A DNA stretch of 64,000 nt, from assembly GCF_002878395.1 (NCBI RefSeq), contig NC_061115.1:56945850-57009849 (forward strand), given 5' to 3'. Below are positions 35,041-47,199 of the stretch, in pieces. Each line of letters opens with the position of its first letter. The first letter of the stretch is position 1. Both the position numbers and the translations under genes were made by a program. Source of the DNA: Capsicum annuum. Taxonomy: Eukaryota; Streptophyta; Magnoliopsida; Solanales; Solanaceae. The notes beneath the pieces are model-generated. The model was not told where the DNA came from. It made no database searches and saw nothing but the letters and a program-made list of their open reading frames with translations.

Positions 35041-36080
35041 ATGCCTTCTCGTAGAGACTTTGTCCATGGGGTTGTTGACCATCCCCCACAGCCAGTAGAT
35101 CCTGAGAATGAGAGTGTGTCACCTGCAGAGTTTTAGGCAGCTTTTCAAACGCTAGCCCAAGCTATGACTAATGTTTAGAGTAATCATCAGGCTGTAGTCC
35201 CACCTTAGCAAGATGGGAATTCTTCCTCATCTATGGTTAGAAATTTCATAAAAATAAACCTGCCAGAATTCTTTGGGTCAGTGGTAGGTGAGGATCCGCA
35301 GTTTTATATTAAAGAGGTGAAAAAATCACCCAGATTATGCATGTTTCTGAGGAGGAGAGAGTCGAGTTATCATCTTATAGGTTAAAGGATGTTGCTCCTA
35401 ATTGGGTGGTGATATGGAAGAAGAGTATAGGGGAGAATACAACTCCTGTGACTTGGCTAGAGTTTTAGAGTACCTCTCTAGATAGGTTTTTCTGCTAGAG
35501 ATGAGAGAGGCTAAAGTATAAGATTTTATGAACCTAAGGCAAGGTTTCATGACCGTGAAAGAGTATTTTCTTAAGTTTAACCAATTAGCTAAGTATGATC
35601 CCGACCTAGTAGCTGGCCCTAGAGCGAGTATGTGTAAGTTTTTGTCTGGGGTATCGAGTTATGTGTTGAAAAAGTGTAGAGATGCTATGATCAATAGAGA
35701 TATGGATCTTTCTAGACTAATGATACATGCACAACAGATTAAGGTGGATAAGATAAAGAAAAGGGAGAGAGTGACCAAGAAAGCCAAGATAGGTAGTCGT
35801 GGTTTCTCACATTCAGGGTCCCAGAGTGGTAGTAGTTCTCAGCATGGTCGAAGATTTTTAGTTCCAGCTCTATCCTCAGCTAGTGTACCCGCACCTTTGT
35901 TCGAGGGTTGTAGATCTGATGGAGCGCTAGGATCTAAAGCCTAGAGTAGTGCTAGTGGTGTTTGTACCCATTCGTATTATGGACAGTGTAGCAGGCGCCA
36001 CTAAGGTGTGTGTAGAGATGGTAGTAATGTGTGCTTCAGGTGTGTTGATTAGGCTATAAAATCTAAGAATTTAGAGTGCT
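35041..36080 (+). pseudogene. gag of element F, broken
   Basis: Starts MPSRRDFVHGVVDHPPQPVD at 35041, with three early TAG stops where Q is likely. KINLPEFFGSVVGEDPQFYI follows, then a frameshift near 35330, and the open tail 35528-35944 (MTVKEYFLKFNQLAKYDPDL, ARLM-like SRLMIHAQQIKVDKIKKRER, a serine-rich linker). A degenerate zinc knuckle beginning CFRCVD follows near 36030-36075. It resembles the gag of element I. After it there is no pol. Confidence 0.85.
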
Positions 36081-36762
36081 GACTCAGAGGGGTAGACTCC
36101 ATGCGCTTCAGGCTCGTCCTGATTGGGAAAGACTCTTTGAAATAGACCCGGGTATGTTATGTGCCCTTTATCTTTATGATATGCATTGAAAAATCATTTG
36201 ATCTTACATGTTAGAATGAGTCATGCATGAGTTTCGGATTCTCAATCGATCAATCACGACCCAGTCTGTAGGTGCCTCACATACCGCCCTAATATTTCAC
36301 CAAAGTGTGTTTAGAGGGACATAGATACCCAAGGGGGAGATACCCCATAGTATCACGATGTTTGCATATACTTAGGCTCATTTAGATGCAGGTTTAGATT
36401 TTTATATAAACTTTACATCAGTTGCTATTGCATTGTCAGTCGTGCTTTCGAAAGTCAGCTCAGCCAGACATTCATGTATTAGATATGCATATTCAGTAGA
36501 AATAAATTCAGCTTGTCAGAGTGTGTTCAGTTATGTATTCATGAGATCATCCCAGTTATGAGTCCATGCATCAGATATGCATGTGTGTTATGAGAATTGA
36601 GCTATGAGTAGATTCAGTCAAGTATTCCATGCCCAGTATGAAGACTCTGTATGTCAGTTATTCTAGTTGCATAGTCATGTTCTGAGATGTTCCATTTCCT
36701 TGCGTAAGTTCAGATGATCCGTATTCTCAGTCTATCAAGTACATTAAAGGATGAATTTTTCC
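36081..36762 (+). other. 3' UTR of element F
   Basis: Non-coding stretch between gag and the polypurine tract. It is AT-rich with many TCAG/CAGTT words and contains the paired hairpins (36473-36583). It corresponds to 2550-2800 in A and 56222-56590 in I. Confidence 0.7.
36473..36583 (+). other. hairpin pair in 3' UTR of element F
   Basis: The perfect copy CATGCATCAGATATGCATG is at 36565-36583, the same 19 bases as in A and I. A variant, CATGTATTAGATATGCATA, is at 36473-36491. Stem 7 bp, loop CAGAT. Kept although all of pol is gone. Confidence 0.7.
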
Positions 36763-36775
36763 ATTAGGGAGATAA
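36763..36775 (+). other. polypurine tract of element F
   Basis: ATTAGGGAGATAA directly before the 3' LTR; one or two G have been lost relative to the AGGGGGAGAT of A. Confidence 0.7.
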
Positions 36776-37009
36776 TGTAATATCCCACAAAGTCCTCTTC
36801 CAGTCTGAGCCTTAAAGAGTATTCAGTAAAGCAAAAATCCAAGTCTAAAAGTTTTAGAAATATCTTCCCAAGTATGAAATAATTTGAATCATGTGGTATT
36901 TCCCTAATTTCTACTTTTTGTCATGTAGATAATTGAATAACCTTTCCATCGATACCAAATTCGCCCAAATCAAATACTTGGGTGAAGAGTTAGAGACATT
37001 TTAGTGAGA

Positions 37010-37235
37010 CAATGTGCCATCTGGCACCTTAGTGCGTCGCGGAGCCAGCCAAAATGGTAATTGTCAAATTCCAGTGAAACTCTATGATTCCACCGTGTTG
37101 CGGTATAGTTCTAGTTCACAGTCAAGAAGGCAATATGATTTCTACCGCATTGCGCCGTTATGCAGTTTCCCAATTGTCCAAATTCTAGTGAACTGGCGTG
37201 ATTATGGCACGTTGCACCAGCACGCAAAATTGGGG
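37010..37235 (+). repeat. degenerate short-repeat array in U3 of LTR F (3')
   Basis: Counterpart of 31640-31860; AATTGTCAAATTCCAGTGA at 37059-37077. Several CG sites of this copy and the other differ by C/T or G/A changes. Confidence 0.6.
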
Positions 37236-37290
37236 AATTTTTAGCTTAATTCCAAGGGCTTTTTGGTGTTTTCCCCTTATCTCCAACCTT

Positions 37291-37298
37291 TATAAATA
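37291..37298 (+). promoter_or_regulatory. TATA box, 3' LTR of F
   Basis: TATAAATA in the same context as 31921-31928. From here read-out transcription would run into the gag side of element E, antisense to it. Confidence 0.65.
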
Positions 37299-40184
37299 TC
37301 CGGTTAAGGGATTTTAGCCTCATTTTCTCTTCTTCCACAAAAAAAACTAGGGTTTCCAAAATCAAATCCTCTCCTTCTTCTTCAACAAAAATCAAGAAAG
37401 ATCAATAGAAATCAATAAATCCTTCCAAAGGCCTTCAAGAAAAGAGTTTTACCAAGGTATGTAGATGTTGATTCTTGGGTCCCTTTCATCCAAGAAGCTT
37501 AAGTAACCTTTTCTAAAACTCAAGATTTTATGTTTATGAGTTGTTAATGATTAGTGTGAGTTGAAATTGATGTTTCAGCTGATGTTGAGTTTTGATTCAT
37601 GTTTGTTTATAAGATTTATGAGCTTTGACCCTTGTATGTAGAATCCATGTGATATTTGTGATGAATCTTCCTTATGTTGTTTTCTATGTGATGTGTTCAT
37701 GATATTTGGCTGTAGAAATGGTGGAATAAGTGGAGCATGTCCCCCATAGGTTTGATGAAACCTTAGGTGAAGCACAAAAGGGCCATTGTAGTATGTTGAA
37801 GATGAAACTCCAAATTGTGAGTTAGTTTAAGCATGCCTAGTGTTTGATAAAATGCCCAAGTGGATGAATTATTCCATGATAGTGGGAAATCCCCAAATAA
37901 GTATGAACCTATACATGTCTAGTGTTTGTTGAAGGACTTTAGTGAACAAGTGGAGATGTGATAGTAGTAAATTCCCCAATTATGTGCTCCTTGATATATG
38001 CTAAGCTTTTAATACATGCCAAGTGGTTAGCAAGTAAGTTGAGACATGATAGTATGAAGTTTTCCCCAAATCACGTGATGTCCAAATATATGTCAAGACT
38101 GATTTAGGTGTGAAGTACTTGAAGTAAGACCTTGTTGAAGGAAGTATAATCTAGTAGCATGTTTCCTTACGCTAGTATATGTTGATGTTTCCTAAATGCT
38201 TGATACGATAGCTTAATGATTGCAAAGTTGAAGGTATGTTATGTTTCCTAAATACTTGAAGAGATGCTTTAATGATAATGATGATGAATGAATGACTGTA
38301 ATGAAGAATGAATAACTGTGATGATGAATGAATGGTTGTGATGATGGAGGAATGATTATGCTTTATTTTATGTTATCGAGTCCTGGGGGTATTTATACAT
38401 GACAATTTAGCTGCTGTCTAGAGCCCGTTTTAGTTTCACGATAGTTCCAATCAAGCCACGATTCTCAGAACTCAGTGAACTATAGAACTCTGTATCCTCA
38501 GACAATTGCAGAACTTAAGAAAGCTTAGTAATCTTAGTTATCTCTGTAATCGCCTTATCGCTAGTAATCTAGCCTTAGTTCTAAAATTATCTCAGATATA
38601 AAAGTACTCAAGTGTTCAATTCTAATCTTAGAAGCGATTCGAATAATCTATTCAAGCTATGTGTAGTCAGTCAGATACCGTGATCTAATAGCATTCTATC
38701 AGCTATAGAATCAAGTGATCTCAGCGTAACTTAGTCAGATCTTTTGAGAAACATGATCAATATCAGATTCAGTTCAGTTGTGTTCAGTTAAGAATTTTGT
38801 TCAAAGTCTTTCAGTTGGGAGTAGAAACTAGCACAGAGCGAGGGAAAGGATGAAGGCTCCTCCCGTCAGCAAGAGAGGCCGAAGTCGTCAGTAGCAATCG
38901 CTGACCTCTAGAACTACGTAGCCAGCGTAGGATATAGGAGTCACCGTCAGAAAAAGGCTGTCACCTCCAGAAAGAGTATTTGACTATTATATTGCCTTAG
39001 GTCGACTGCCTGGTAAGGGTTATCTGTCAGAGAAGATTGACCCGAGAGAGGTCTTTACTCATGGAACGGTATTGACACCCTTCCAGCTGGGGTTACAGGT
39101 TGGACCCCATCTATGGTAGGTTGGGGCATGTCGGTTAAGTAAATAATTCCCATAGTTTCAATTACAATTTTAGATACAGTATCTATCTTCAAAAATCAGG
39201 ACTGTCAGATACAGTCATCTATCTTTATGAGGAACTCAGATAGTTCCATTGATTTATGGACCATCCCTTCAGATAGGCTTGGTATCATATACAGTTATTT
39301 GATATCATATTCAGAGATATGCCACTAGACAGGCTTGATTCACAGTCTCAGATTCTATTAAGTACCCTTGTTATCAGATTCAGATATATTCATATTTCTT
39401 ATCATTGATAATAGTTTCTGAAATCATCCGTTAGAGAGGTTGATCTCTAATCCTGTCAGTCGAAAGCAGTAAAGCTGAGAATTCAGTCCTTGATCTAAGT
39501 GCATCCAGATTCTCAGTTATCAGTATCAGATGAGTAAGTGATTCAGTATCTCAGTGTTAGTAGTTAGTTCAGTCTGCAGTGAAGTGGTAACCGAGTTTCA
39601 ATATTTAGAGTTGTGAAGATTGTGATTATGGTCTGTGCATTTATGTATGTGTTCTCGTACGGCATTATAATAATTTTTTAGTTTAGACATTATGCATGCA
39701 TGAGCCCTTTCATTTAGCCTTACCCCATCTAAATACTCAGTACATTCCTGTACTGACGCATTTGCGCTATGGTGCTTTATTTGGCACCATAGGTTCAGAG
39801 GCATAGGACCCAGAGTTCCTCAGCAGTTCAGTCCCAATCAGCAGCAGTAGTCGTAGCAGTGAGTCTTCTTCTTTTGAGGACGAATCTCAGTTTACTATTA
39901 TGGCATCAGACTTTGTTTATATTTTCATTAGACGGAGTTAGTTAGGGACATGCCCCATCAACTCCACAGTTCAGAGAGTTTAGAGGCTTTTCAGACAAAT
40001 GTATTAGTATTCAGTTTTCAGTTTTGAGTATGTATAGATGTGTTGAACCTTATGGCTAGTTTACGTATTTATTTCAAATATTAAGTAGTTTACAGGTATA
40101 GATATAAGAGAAAGGGTTAGCTTGTGGTCCTTCGATGTCATAATTACCGTGTGACGTCTCAGGATGGGATCTCGGGTTGTTACA

Positions 40185-40189
40185 TTGAC
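40185..40189. repeat. target-site duplication of element F, right copy
   Basis: TTGAC against TCGAC on the left; a single transition at a former CG. Confidence 0.8.
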
Positions 40190-41677
40190 CTCCTGTCCTG
40201 CTTACCCAAGAACCTCCTCGATATCCTAGAAACAACCCCTATGACCATGATACTAACCTCTAGCTATAGGATGGACTACTCTAATAGGGGGAACACTATG
40301 ATATGAAATAATAATTGCCCCATGACTAGGCAAATCATATGATAGTCACCCCTTTCTCATTGCTATTGACCAGGGAGTCCACAAGTAAAATAGGAAACAT
40401 GAGTTCAACCAAAACCAAAAGATCCAACTGACCTGGAGTAACCACCACAATAGCAATAACGAGAAGATGAATCTCTTGAAGACTGACCACTTCCCTAACC
40501 AGGGTGATCTCTGGCACTAGACTGACCTCCGTTAGTAATTTAAAGTACTACCTAAATAGGTCGACTAGATTGACTCTGATACTTATAGGATGGACGCGAA
40601 GGATACTTACTCTGAGAACCACTATCTCTGGGTTAATAACTATGATGGCTCCTACTGAACCCGCCTTAAAACTTAGGCCTCTTATCATGGCCTTTATGAC
40701 CCTCATAATGCATCTCCTTCATCACCTTAGCAAGATACAAAACCTCAGCAAAAGTACTACCCACAAAAACTAAATTCTAAGTAGCGATACGAATAAGAAG
40801 TCTCAACCCTCTAACAAAATAGAAAAATCATTCATACTCGGTAATCAAAATAGAAGTTACATGCCTAGACAACTCATAAAATGAGCCTCATACTCTGAAG
40901 CTATCATAAAGACCTACTACAATCTCGAGAACTGATCCCTCAAATGATTTCTAAGGCTTCAAGGCATATATTTCTCCAAAAAAATCTCAAAGAATTAAGT
41001 CCATGAAAAGGGATAAGATCTAGCTATTCTAGAATCCATATAACTTCTCTAACAATGACGAGCAGACAAGTCCTACTGGAATATGGTGTAATCCACACCA
41101 CGAGTCTCAACAGGTACCAAACTATGAAGACTATCTTCATAAGCAATCAGAAGTTCATATGCATCCTCACCTTGAGCACCAGAAAACTAAGGAGGATCCA
41201 ATCTTAAGAATCTTCCTAAAATTTTCTACTCCTCAGAATACATAGCTTGCTGTGCAACTACCAGCTAAGTAACTACCAACTGAGAAACCATCGGCGCATA
41301 AGGAACCTCTACTCTACGAGTTATAGCTATAGGCTATGCCCCTGCCTTAGTAACACTATGATCAGTACACTGTGCACCATCAGATGATATACCACCAACT
41401 AAACCCAAAATCTGAACCAAAACATCTCTAAGCAATAAAGACGGAATAAACCATGGTGAAGCCTATGCTAGTTCCTGGCCCACCCCTGGCTGGGGTAGAA
41501 GATCCTAGGCTTAAGAGTAGAAATAGGACTTGGGGAAGGTGGACTATCCTGGCCCCTAAATGGGGACACATCATGTGGCTGTCCATGATCTCTAGGTCTT
41601 CGACAAATAGCAGAAGGATCCCTAGACTTGGTCTTGGGACCCTCATCTAGTGTAGAGATAGAATATGTCCTGGCCAT
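40190..41677 (-). pseudogene. gag of element E
   Basis: Likely start at 41677 (MARTYSISTLDEGPKTKSRD, a polar, proline-rich N-terminus). The capsid core is readable as FSGAQGEDAYELLIAYEDSL near 41110-41190 and FLEKYMP then SLRNHLRDQFSRL near 40930-40990, with several stops. The C-terminal linker runs to 40190. Other open frames on both strands here (for example 40504-40773 plus and 41428-41646 minus) are shadows. Confidence 0.7.
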
Positions 41678-41870
41678 CTGCGAAAGAGTAAAGTCAAGGG
41701 AATACTTCTACAAACCAACTCAAACTCTTAGCATGATAGGAGTGAAAGAAGTGAATAACCCTTTAAAATGTCCCATAGACTCCCGAAGATAGGAAACAAA
41801 TGTTATCATTCTAATCAGCATGACTCTACTTGACACTCGCTCTTGTACTAATAATACCAGTGAAACCTAG

Positions 41871-41882
41871 GTTCTTATACCA
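41871..41882 (-). other. primer-binding site of element E, degenerate
   Basis: In element sense TGGTATAAGAAC, beside the 5' LTR. It differs at two places from TGGTATCAGAGC (initiator tRNA-Met type). Confidence 0.65.
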
Positions 41883-43227
41883 ATTTGTCACAACCTGATT
41901 TACCAGTCGTAACAACATCTACTAAATCCTACTAGTAGGTAAGCCAAACCATAACTTGAAGCTAACACAATGGGTTAATTCGATAAGAAATTTCCCACAT
42001 AGGCCAAATTCATGAAATATAAGTTATAAATATGCCAAGGGTTCTAGATAAAATAAATAGTCAATACATGATACCGATCCCACAGCCTGGTAGAGCTAGT
42101 ATAAGAGCATCTAATAATATCAATACAACTCAGAAGTCTAGACTAGCCAACTATATCTACCTCGAAATAAAAGAATAAACATAAAGATAGAAGGTAATAC
42201 GCGACAGACTCCAAGGGCCTATCCTATCTCCGAATATCAACACTACATGAACACAAATCAACAATGATAACAAATACTCGAATCTGCCCTAAAAAGGTAC
42301 TAAAGTATAGTATGAGTACCAAAACAATGGGTACTCAGTAGGCATCATTGGCTGACTGAGATAAATCATGATATAAGTATGATAAAATCCAAGATAACAA
42401 TAACTAAGTCAAGGTACAGAACTTAACCTGAATCACCTGCAACATTGCTGCACATAATAACTAAATAAACCAGAATAAAAATATGACATAAGGCATCAAC
42501 ATATGCAAATATCACCATGGAAAAACATATAAGAAATTCAGAATAATAGCGCATCATAAAGCATCATCACAAGCAAGCAAGCTACAAAATTGGCTCCCAT
42601 ATGCCAACTGGTGCAGAAAAGTAAAGAAATCATCACAACCTCCTATACGATCGGATAGTACACCCATGAGAAGAATAAAATAATCAACCAACTCAATGGT
42701 CATCTTTCATTATCATTTAACCATCATTCAACATTTATCATCAGTATGCCATTTACCAACATAATCACAACTCCTCAATATTAGAAAAAGTACTCGTATT
42801 CCATAAGATCATCATCATTTAACTATCTTAGCTTTAATATACACCAGTCACTATTTACTAGCTAACCATCTCTTAATACTAATCCATTTTACTACTAATC
42901 ATCATATAACCTCTAATCATTATTCAATAACTATTTACCATATAGCTGCTAATTACTATTTATTAGGTAATAATTATTTCTCATTTAATATCATTTATTA
43001 TCTAATCTGCATAATCCCCAATTATTAATTAGTCAGTATTAGTCACTTAAACAACATTCACTACTAATCATCAATTATCACTGATCCTCTATTATTACGA
43101 ATACAACAACATACCCAAATTTAATATAAGTGAATATAAGCGTATAATTGCCATACATAGGGATATATAATTGCCATACATAGGGACATCCAGAATTGAT
43201 TCGGTAGATGTACACATAGGCACATCA

Positions 43228-43490
43228 ATATAATAATCCTCCGGCCTTACCGTGTATAAATGCATCATTATAATGTCCTTCAGCCTTGATAGGTATCAAT
43301 ATAGCATCACAATGTCCTCCAGACTTGCTGAGAATCAATATCATCATAGTTTCATTTGGTCTTGCTAGGTAGCATAATATCATTATAGTATCCTCCAGCC
43401 TAGCCATGTATCATCATATCATCATAATATCCTCTGACCTTATCGGGTATCATCATATCATCATAATATTCTGTGGTATTATAAGGTATT
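43228..43490 (+). repeat. 39-bp minisatellite in 5' LTR of E
   Basis: Six to seven units related to TCCTCTGACCTTATCGGGTA followed by TCATCATATCATCATAATA (39 bp). The last two full units are nearly identical; the first ones are more diverged. Confidence 0.85.
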
Positions 43491-43516
43491 GATATATATA
43501 TATATATATATATATA
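43491..43516 (+). repeat. (TA)n microsatellite
   Basis: TA run after the minisatellite, longer than its counterpart at 25737. Confidence 0.9.
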
Positions 43517-45519
43517 AAATCAGTCATACAACTAATAGATTAAGCAATCATATAATGAAGTATCATGATTTCAAGCATAATTAAGGTCAAAATTTCCTAA
43601 TATAATCTCTAAGTATGTCTTCTCGCATCATTACATCATATTTTCCCAATATCATCAATAAGAAAGATATCTAACAAGATTACTAGCATAATTTCTTAAC
43701 ATGATCATAATCATAAATAATATCATGAGCAATGACTTATTGATAGCATATTCATTGGCTTATCATTGACATAAAAGATAGCTTATCATAAGCATGAGCA
43801 ATAGTTAATCCATGGCATAGTCTATAGCTTATTCATAGCATAGTCTGTAACATATTTTATGGATTAGATAAAATCATAGTCAAGATTTCATTCAATAGTA
43901 TATCCTATAGCTCAATCAATAGGCACAATAATAGCATAATTAATAGCTAGTTATAGGATTGACCAATAACTTACATATATGAAAAATTGTTAGGCATTAC
44001 TTCTAATATCATTCATCATGATCAAAAAGTACCAAGGTTCCTTAATATTACATCCAAAATGGCATTCTCTAAGCATTTTATAAGTGCATAAGGTATTCAC
44101 GAGAACTACCTCAATCTTTGATTAAGGTGGATCAAAAGCCCACATCTAAATCCCCAAAATACATTCTAAGTCACATTCTACCCTAGAATAGGCTAAGGTA
44201 TCTAAATCCACTCTTAGATGTATAGAAAGCCACAGTTAGTCCTATGGTAAAAGTTCTTCTCAAGCATTATAACTAAGTCCAATATAACTAAGGAAACCTT
44301 TGATAGACTAAGCAACTATGGCCAAACTTACCCTAAGGATTATTAATTAGATCATGATACTTAATATTGAGAAATATAATCCATTCCCATGCTAAACATA
44401 AGTAATACGATCTATTTCACTAAGTTCAAGGCAATAATCTAAGTATTTAAACTCTACGATTTCAATTTTACCAAAATAATCCAATAGCCCAAGTCTTGAA
44501 TTTCATCAATCTAACACCTAAAACCCATCTCAAATCCAAAAACATATCATAAGAATACTATGACATAGCTAAATCTAACAAGGAATAAACCTAGCCTATC
44601 TCGATGTTGAAGAAAGCTCAACAAACCACTAAACCTTTATGTTTCCTTTATGAGAAGCCTCCTCAAGATGCTATGCTATCAAAAATATATTCTACTTATC
44701 AATATAATGATATCGATACCCATATTGCACCATTATGCTTCGGATCCAAAAATTACTTTAAAAACCCCATTTGGGTTCCACTTTTGAAAATCACATTTCA
44801 GAAACCAACCCAACATAGTATTAAGCTCATGGAATCAAAACCCTTAATAATGGGTGAAAACCAAGCTAATTTAGGGCAAAAATCAAGACCTAAAGGTTTT
44901 GGGGTTTTGAGAATTAAGCCAAGAAATTTCACCAAGAAAGGAGTGAATTCTTACATTAAATCAGATTATAATCATGAAAATAGATGTTAATATAGCTTCC
45001 CATGCTCCCACAAGCTTTTATTTTAAGTTACCACACTATTCTAGCATCTAGATATCAAGGGGTAAGATGAAAAATGCCTAAAAATTATGAAAATAGGTAT
45101 AATTTATATCCAATCCAGGACCTCGATAGTCACTATCGTGACCTACAGATGTGCGATTGCACTACTTGAACCTGTACACACTGATTATGATTGCAACAAG
45201 AATCGCCAATATCTCCTCCGTACGAGGAGTAGCGATTGTGGCCATGGATGGCTATCGCCGACACACCAGATAGTAGTTGGAAACTTGGAAGATTTCCAAG
45301 TTTCCGTCATGTCCTTAGAATTTTTTCAGAATCCCTTATATGTAAACAAACTGTGTAACTACACCAAATTTAATATTTCGGATGTGATGGTGCACTCAAA
45401 CTTTTAATCCAAGGTCATTTCAACCAAATATGGGTCCCATACCAATATTTTTTTCTTAACTTTCTGACCAATAGGTTGGAATGAGCTTGGGTACCTCAGG
45501 ACCCAAAAAAAAGGTCTAA

Positions 45520-47092
45520 TGGTGCACTATAGAAATATAGCACTTTTGATGCTTAAAATAATGAAAATATGAAGGTTTCTTAGGTTATTTTATTAGATAT
45601 GATATATTTTTGGTATGTTTAGTAAGAAAATAGTTTTTCAGTGCTATTCATGAAAAAGATGAAAAATAGAGTATTTGGCTGCCTACTTGATCAATTTTGA
45701 GTATTCATGACACTTTCCAAATGTATGTGACCAAAGAATATGATGAAATTTGAAGATTTGAAGCTTGGTCACAGGAGTTGGAAGGCCTAGCACTTACCTA
45801 TGCCTACATATGGACCACATATAGCACATGTAGTCTGCATGAGACTAAGGTAAGTACTAGAATCTAAGATCCATAGGGTGAAAAAGCTAACAATGAGATT
45901 TTGACACTTACCTATGTCAACATGCGGACCACAGGTAGCACATGTAGACCCTATATGGGTAAGGTAAGTGCCAGAAGTCCAAAATACAGAGAGCAAAAAG
46001 TGTAGGAATTTTTTCTAGCACTTATACGTGTCTACATGCACCCAGCCTCATGCCGTATGTGGCACATCCGACCAAAGCGAGGCCATATATAGACATAGGT
46101 AAGTGGCCACCAACCCTTTTTTATCTTTCTTTTTGTTTAAGCTTTGATTTTAGGGTTTCCTCATGTACTACAAATACCCTTTATGTGTTTTTTAGAAGAA
46201 GTTACGCACTTTAGATACTTATAAACATATTTTGATCCAAGATTTAATTTTGGTCTTGGAATTCTCTTTTATTGATTTTAGCTGATTAATTCAGTTAAAG
46301 TTTTGGATTTTCTAGTAGTCATTATTGTAATTCATCTTATGCTTTCAATCATGAATGTTGTTGATCCTTTCATAAGCATGAGCAGCTAAACACCCTTAAC
46401 TAGGGTTTTGGAAACCTTGGTGGAATGACAAAGTAGGGGAAGTGTGATTTTTATTCCAAACCGATACCCATGCATGCATTGTATTATCTTCACTTCAATA
46501 GTTATCTTAGCGGTTGCAAATGTTAGGATCCCGCCTAGATTATTGATACTTACTCCAAAAGAGGAGTTGTGACTTGGAAAAGATAACTACAACAATAAAT
46601 TAAAGTTTAACTGTTCATCCACGCAATTAGGTATTATCTAAGTAAGATGGTTAGCTGTCATCTAATAACTAGAGACTCAAAAGGTAATAGTTAACTAGGA
46701 TCTAGGATAAGGGTTAGTAAGGTGACATCCTGAGACTCAAATGGTAAAGAAAAAAATCTGTTAGCTAGTCCAAAGATGGTTAATGGTACATACATTCAAG
46801 GTATAGGGTTGGTTAAACAAATCATGATAAGTCTATGGAGTTGAGAAGCCATGGGGAACACAATCCTAGTGTTCACCTGTGACTGATTACAACCAAAGTT
46901 AATACTAGTTGCTTGTTCAATATTGCTACTCAAATCCCCCATTTATATTTCTAATTTTGCTTGTTGATTACAACAGTTGAGAGCCACTATTCTAAGTATT
47001 TACTTGGAATTCGACCCCAACCTTTATTGGGTTACTATATTTAACATCAACCATACAATCTTCAGAGTGAAGGTATAGCTTAGGCATTATCA
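45520..47092 (+). repeat. 5' LTR of element G
   Basis: About 1573 bp, from TGGTGCACTATAG to GGCATTATCA. The 3' end follows the same pattern as LTR C (ATTCGACCCCAACC, TTGGGTTA, GGTATAGCTTAGGCATTATCA). The start is placed by the loss of homology to LTR E and the TG..CA rule, so it is less sure. Confidence 0.65.
45789..46108 (+). repeat. three hairpin-like repeats in LTR G
   Basis: Blocks 45789-45860, 45903-45973 and 46016-46108 each begin with GCACTTACCTATG-like sequence, contain CACATGTAG or CACATCCG in the middle and end AAGGTAAGTGCCAG-like, so each can fold back on itself. The period is about 113 bp. Confidence 0.7.
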
Positions 47093-47117
47093 AATTTTGA
47101 TGCTGTTGCTAAGGAAT
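47093..47117 (+). other. primer-binding site of element G, degenerate
   Basis: TTTTGATGCTGTTGCTAAGGA after the LTR corresponds to TTTTGGCGCCGTTGCCGAGGA of intact Athila-type elements. All changes are C-to-T or G-to-A. Confidence 0.65.
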
Positions 47118-47199
47118 ACGGTGTTGAGTTATGAATTAAGGTTGTTGCAATTTTTGGGTCTTTTTATTTTTGTTCTTAATTAGGTATAAGTCAGTGGTG

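Larger units (their letters stand above)
31405..40184 (+). mobile_element. Element F: gag-only non-autonomous gypsy element with 3.4-kb LTRs
   Basis: 8780 bp in total. The LTRs (3412 and 3409 bp) make up 78 percent of it; the internal part is only 1959 bp and holds a primer site, a broken gag, a 3' UTR with hairpins and a polypurine tract. There is no protease, RT, RNase H or integrase. LTR blocks, gag and 3' UTR hairpins match elements A and I, so those (or intact relatives) are the likely source of enzymes. The LTRs differ at about 13 of 250 positions in one hand-aligned stretch, which makes F younger than C. Confidence 0.9.
36776..40184 (+). repeat. 3' LTR of element F
   Basis: 3409 bp, from TGTAATATCCC to GTTGTTACA, matching 31405-34816 along its length. 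The minus-strand open frames found at the same place in both LTRs (near 32144 and 37575) are chance frames: they have no family match and lie in the leader. Confidence 0.95.
25108..45519 (-). mobile_element. Element E: decayed Ty3/gypsy chromovirus split by element F
   Basis: Minus-strand element: 3' LTR 25108-28006, pol 28040-31404, the inserted element F (31405-40184), gag 40185-41677, primer site 41871-41882, 5' LTR 41886-45519 (cut by element G). Coding sequence is more broken than in A, B or I. Chromodomain traces are present at the pol end. Confidence 0.82.
41886..45519 (-). repeat. 5' LTR of element E, cut by element G
   Basis: About 3.6 kb, beginning TGTCACAACCTGATTT. It matches the left LTR except that it contains an extra 850-880 bp (about 42350-43230). 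Its last 280 bp or so (counterpart of 27730-28006) are missing where element G starts. Confidence 0.8.

Noticed and set aside
43228..43490. Regular 39-bp repeats, possible CRISPR-like array
   Set aside because: Adjacent units with no unique spacers, inside a plant LTR, and present in both LTRs; a minisatellite.
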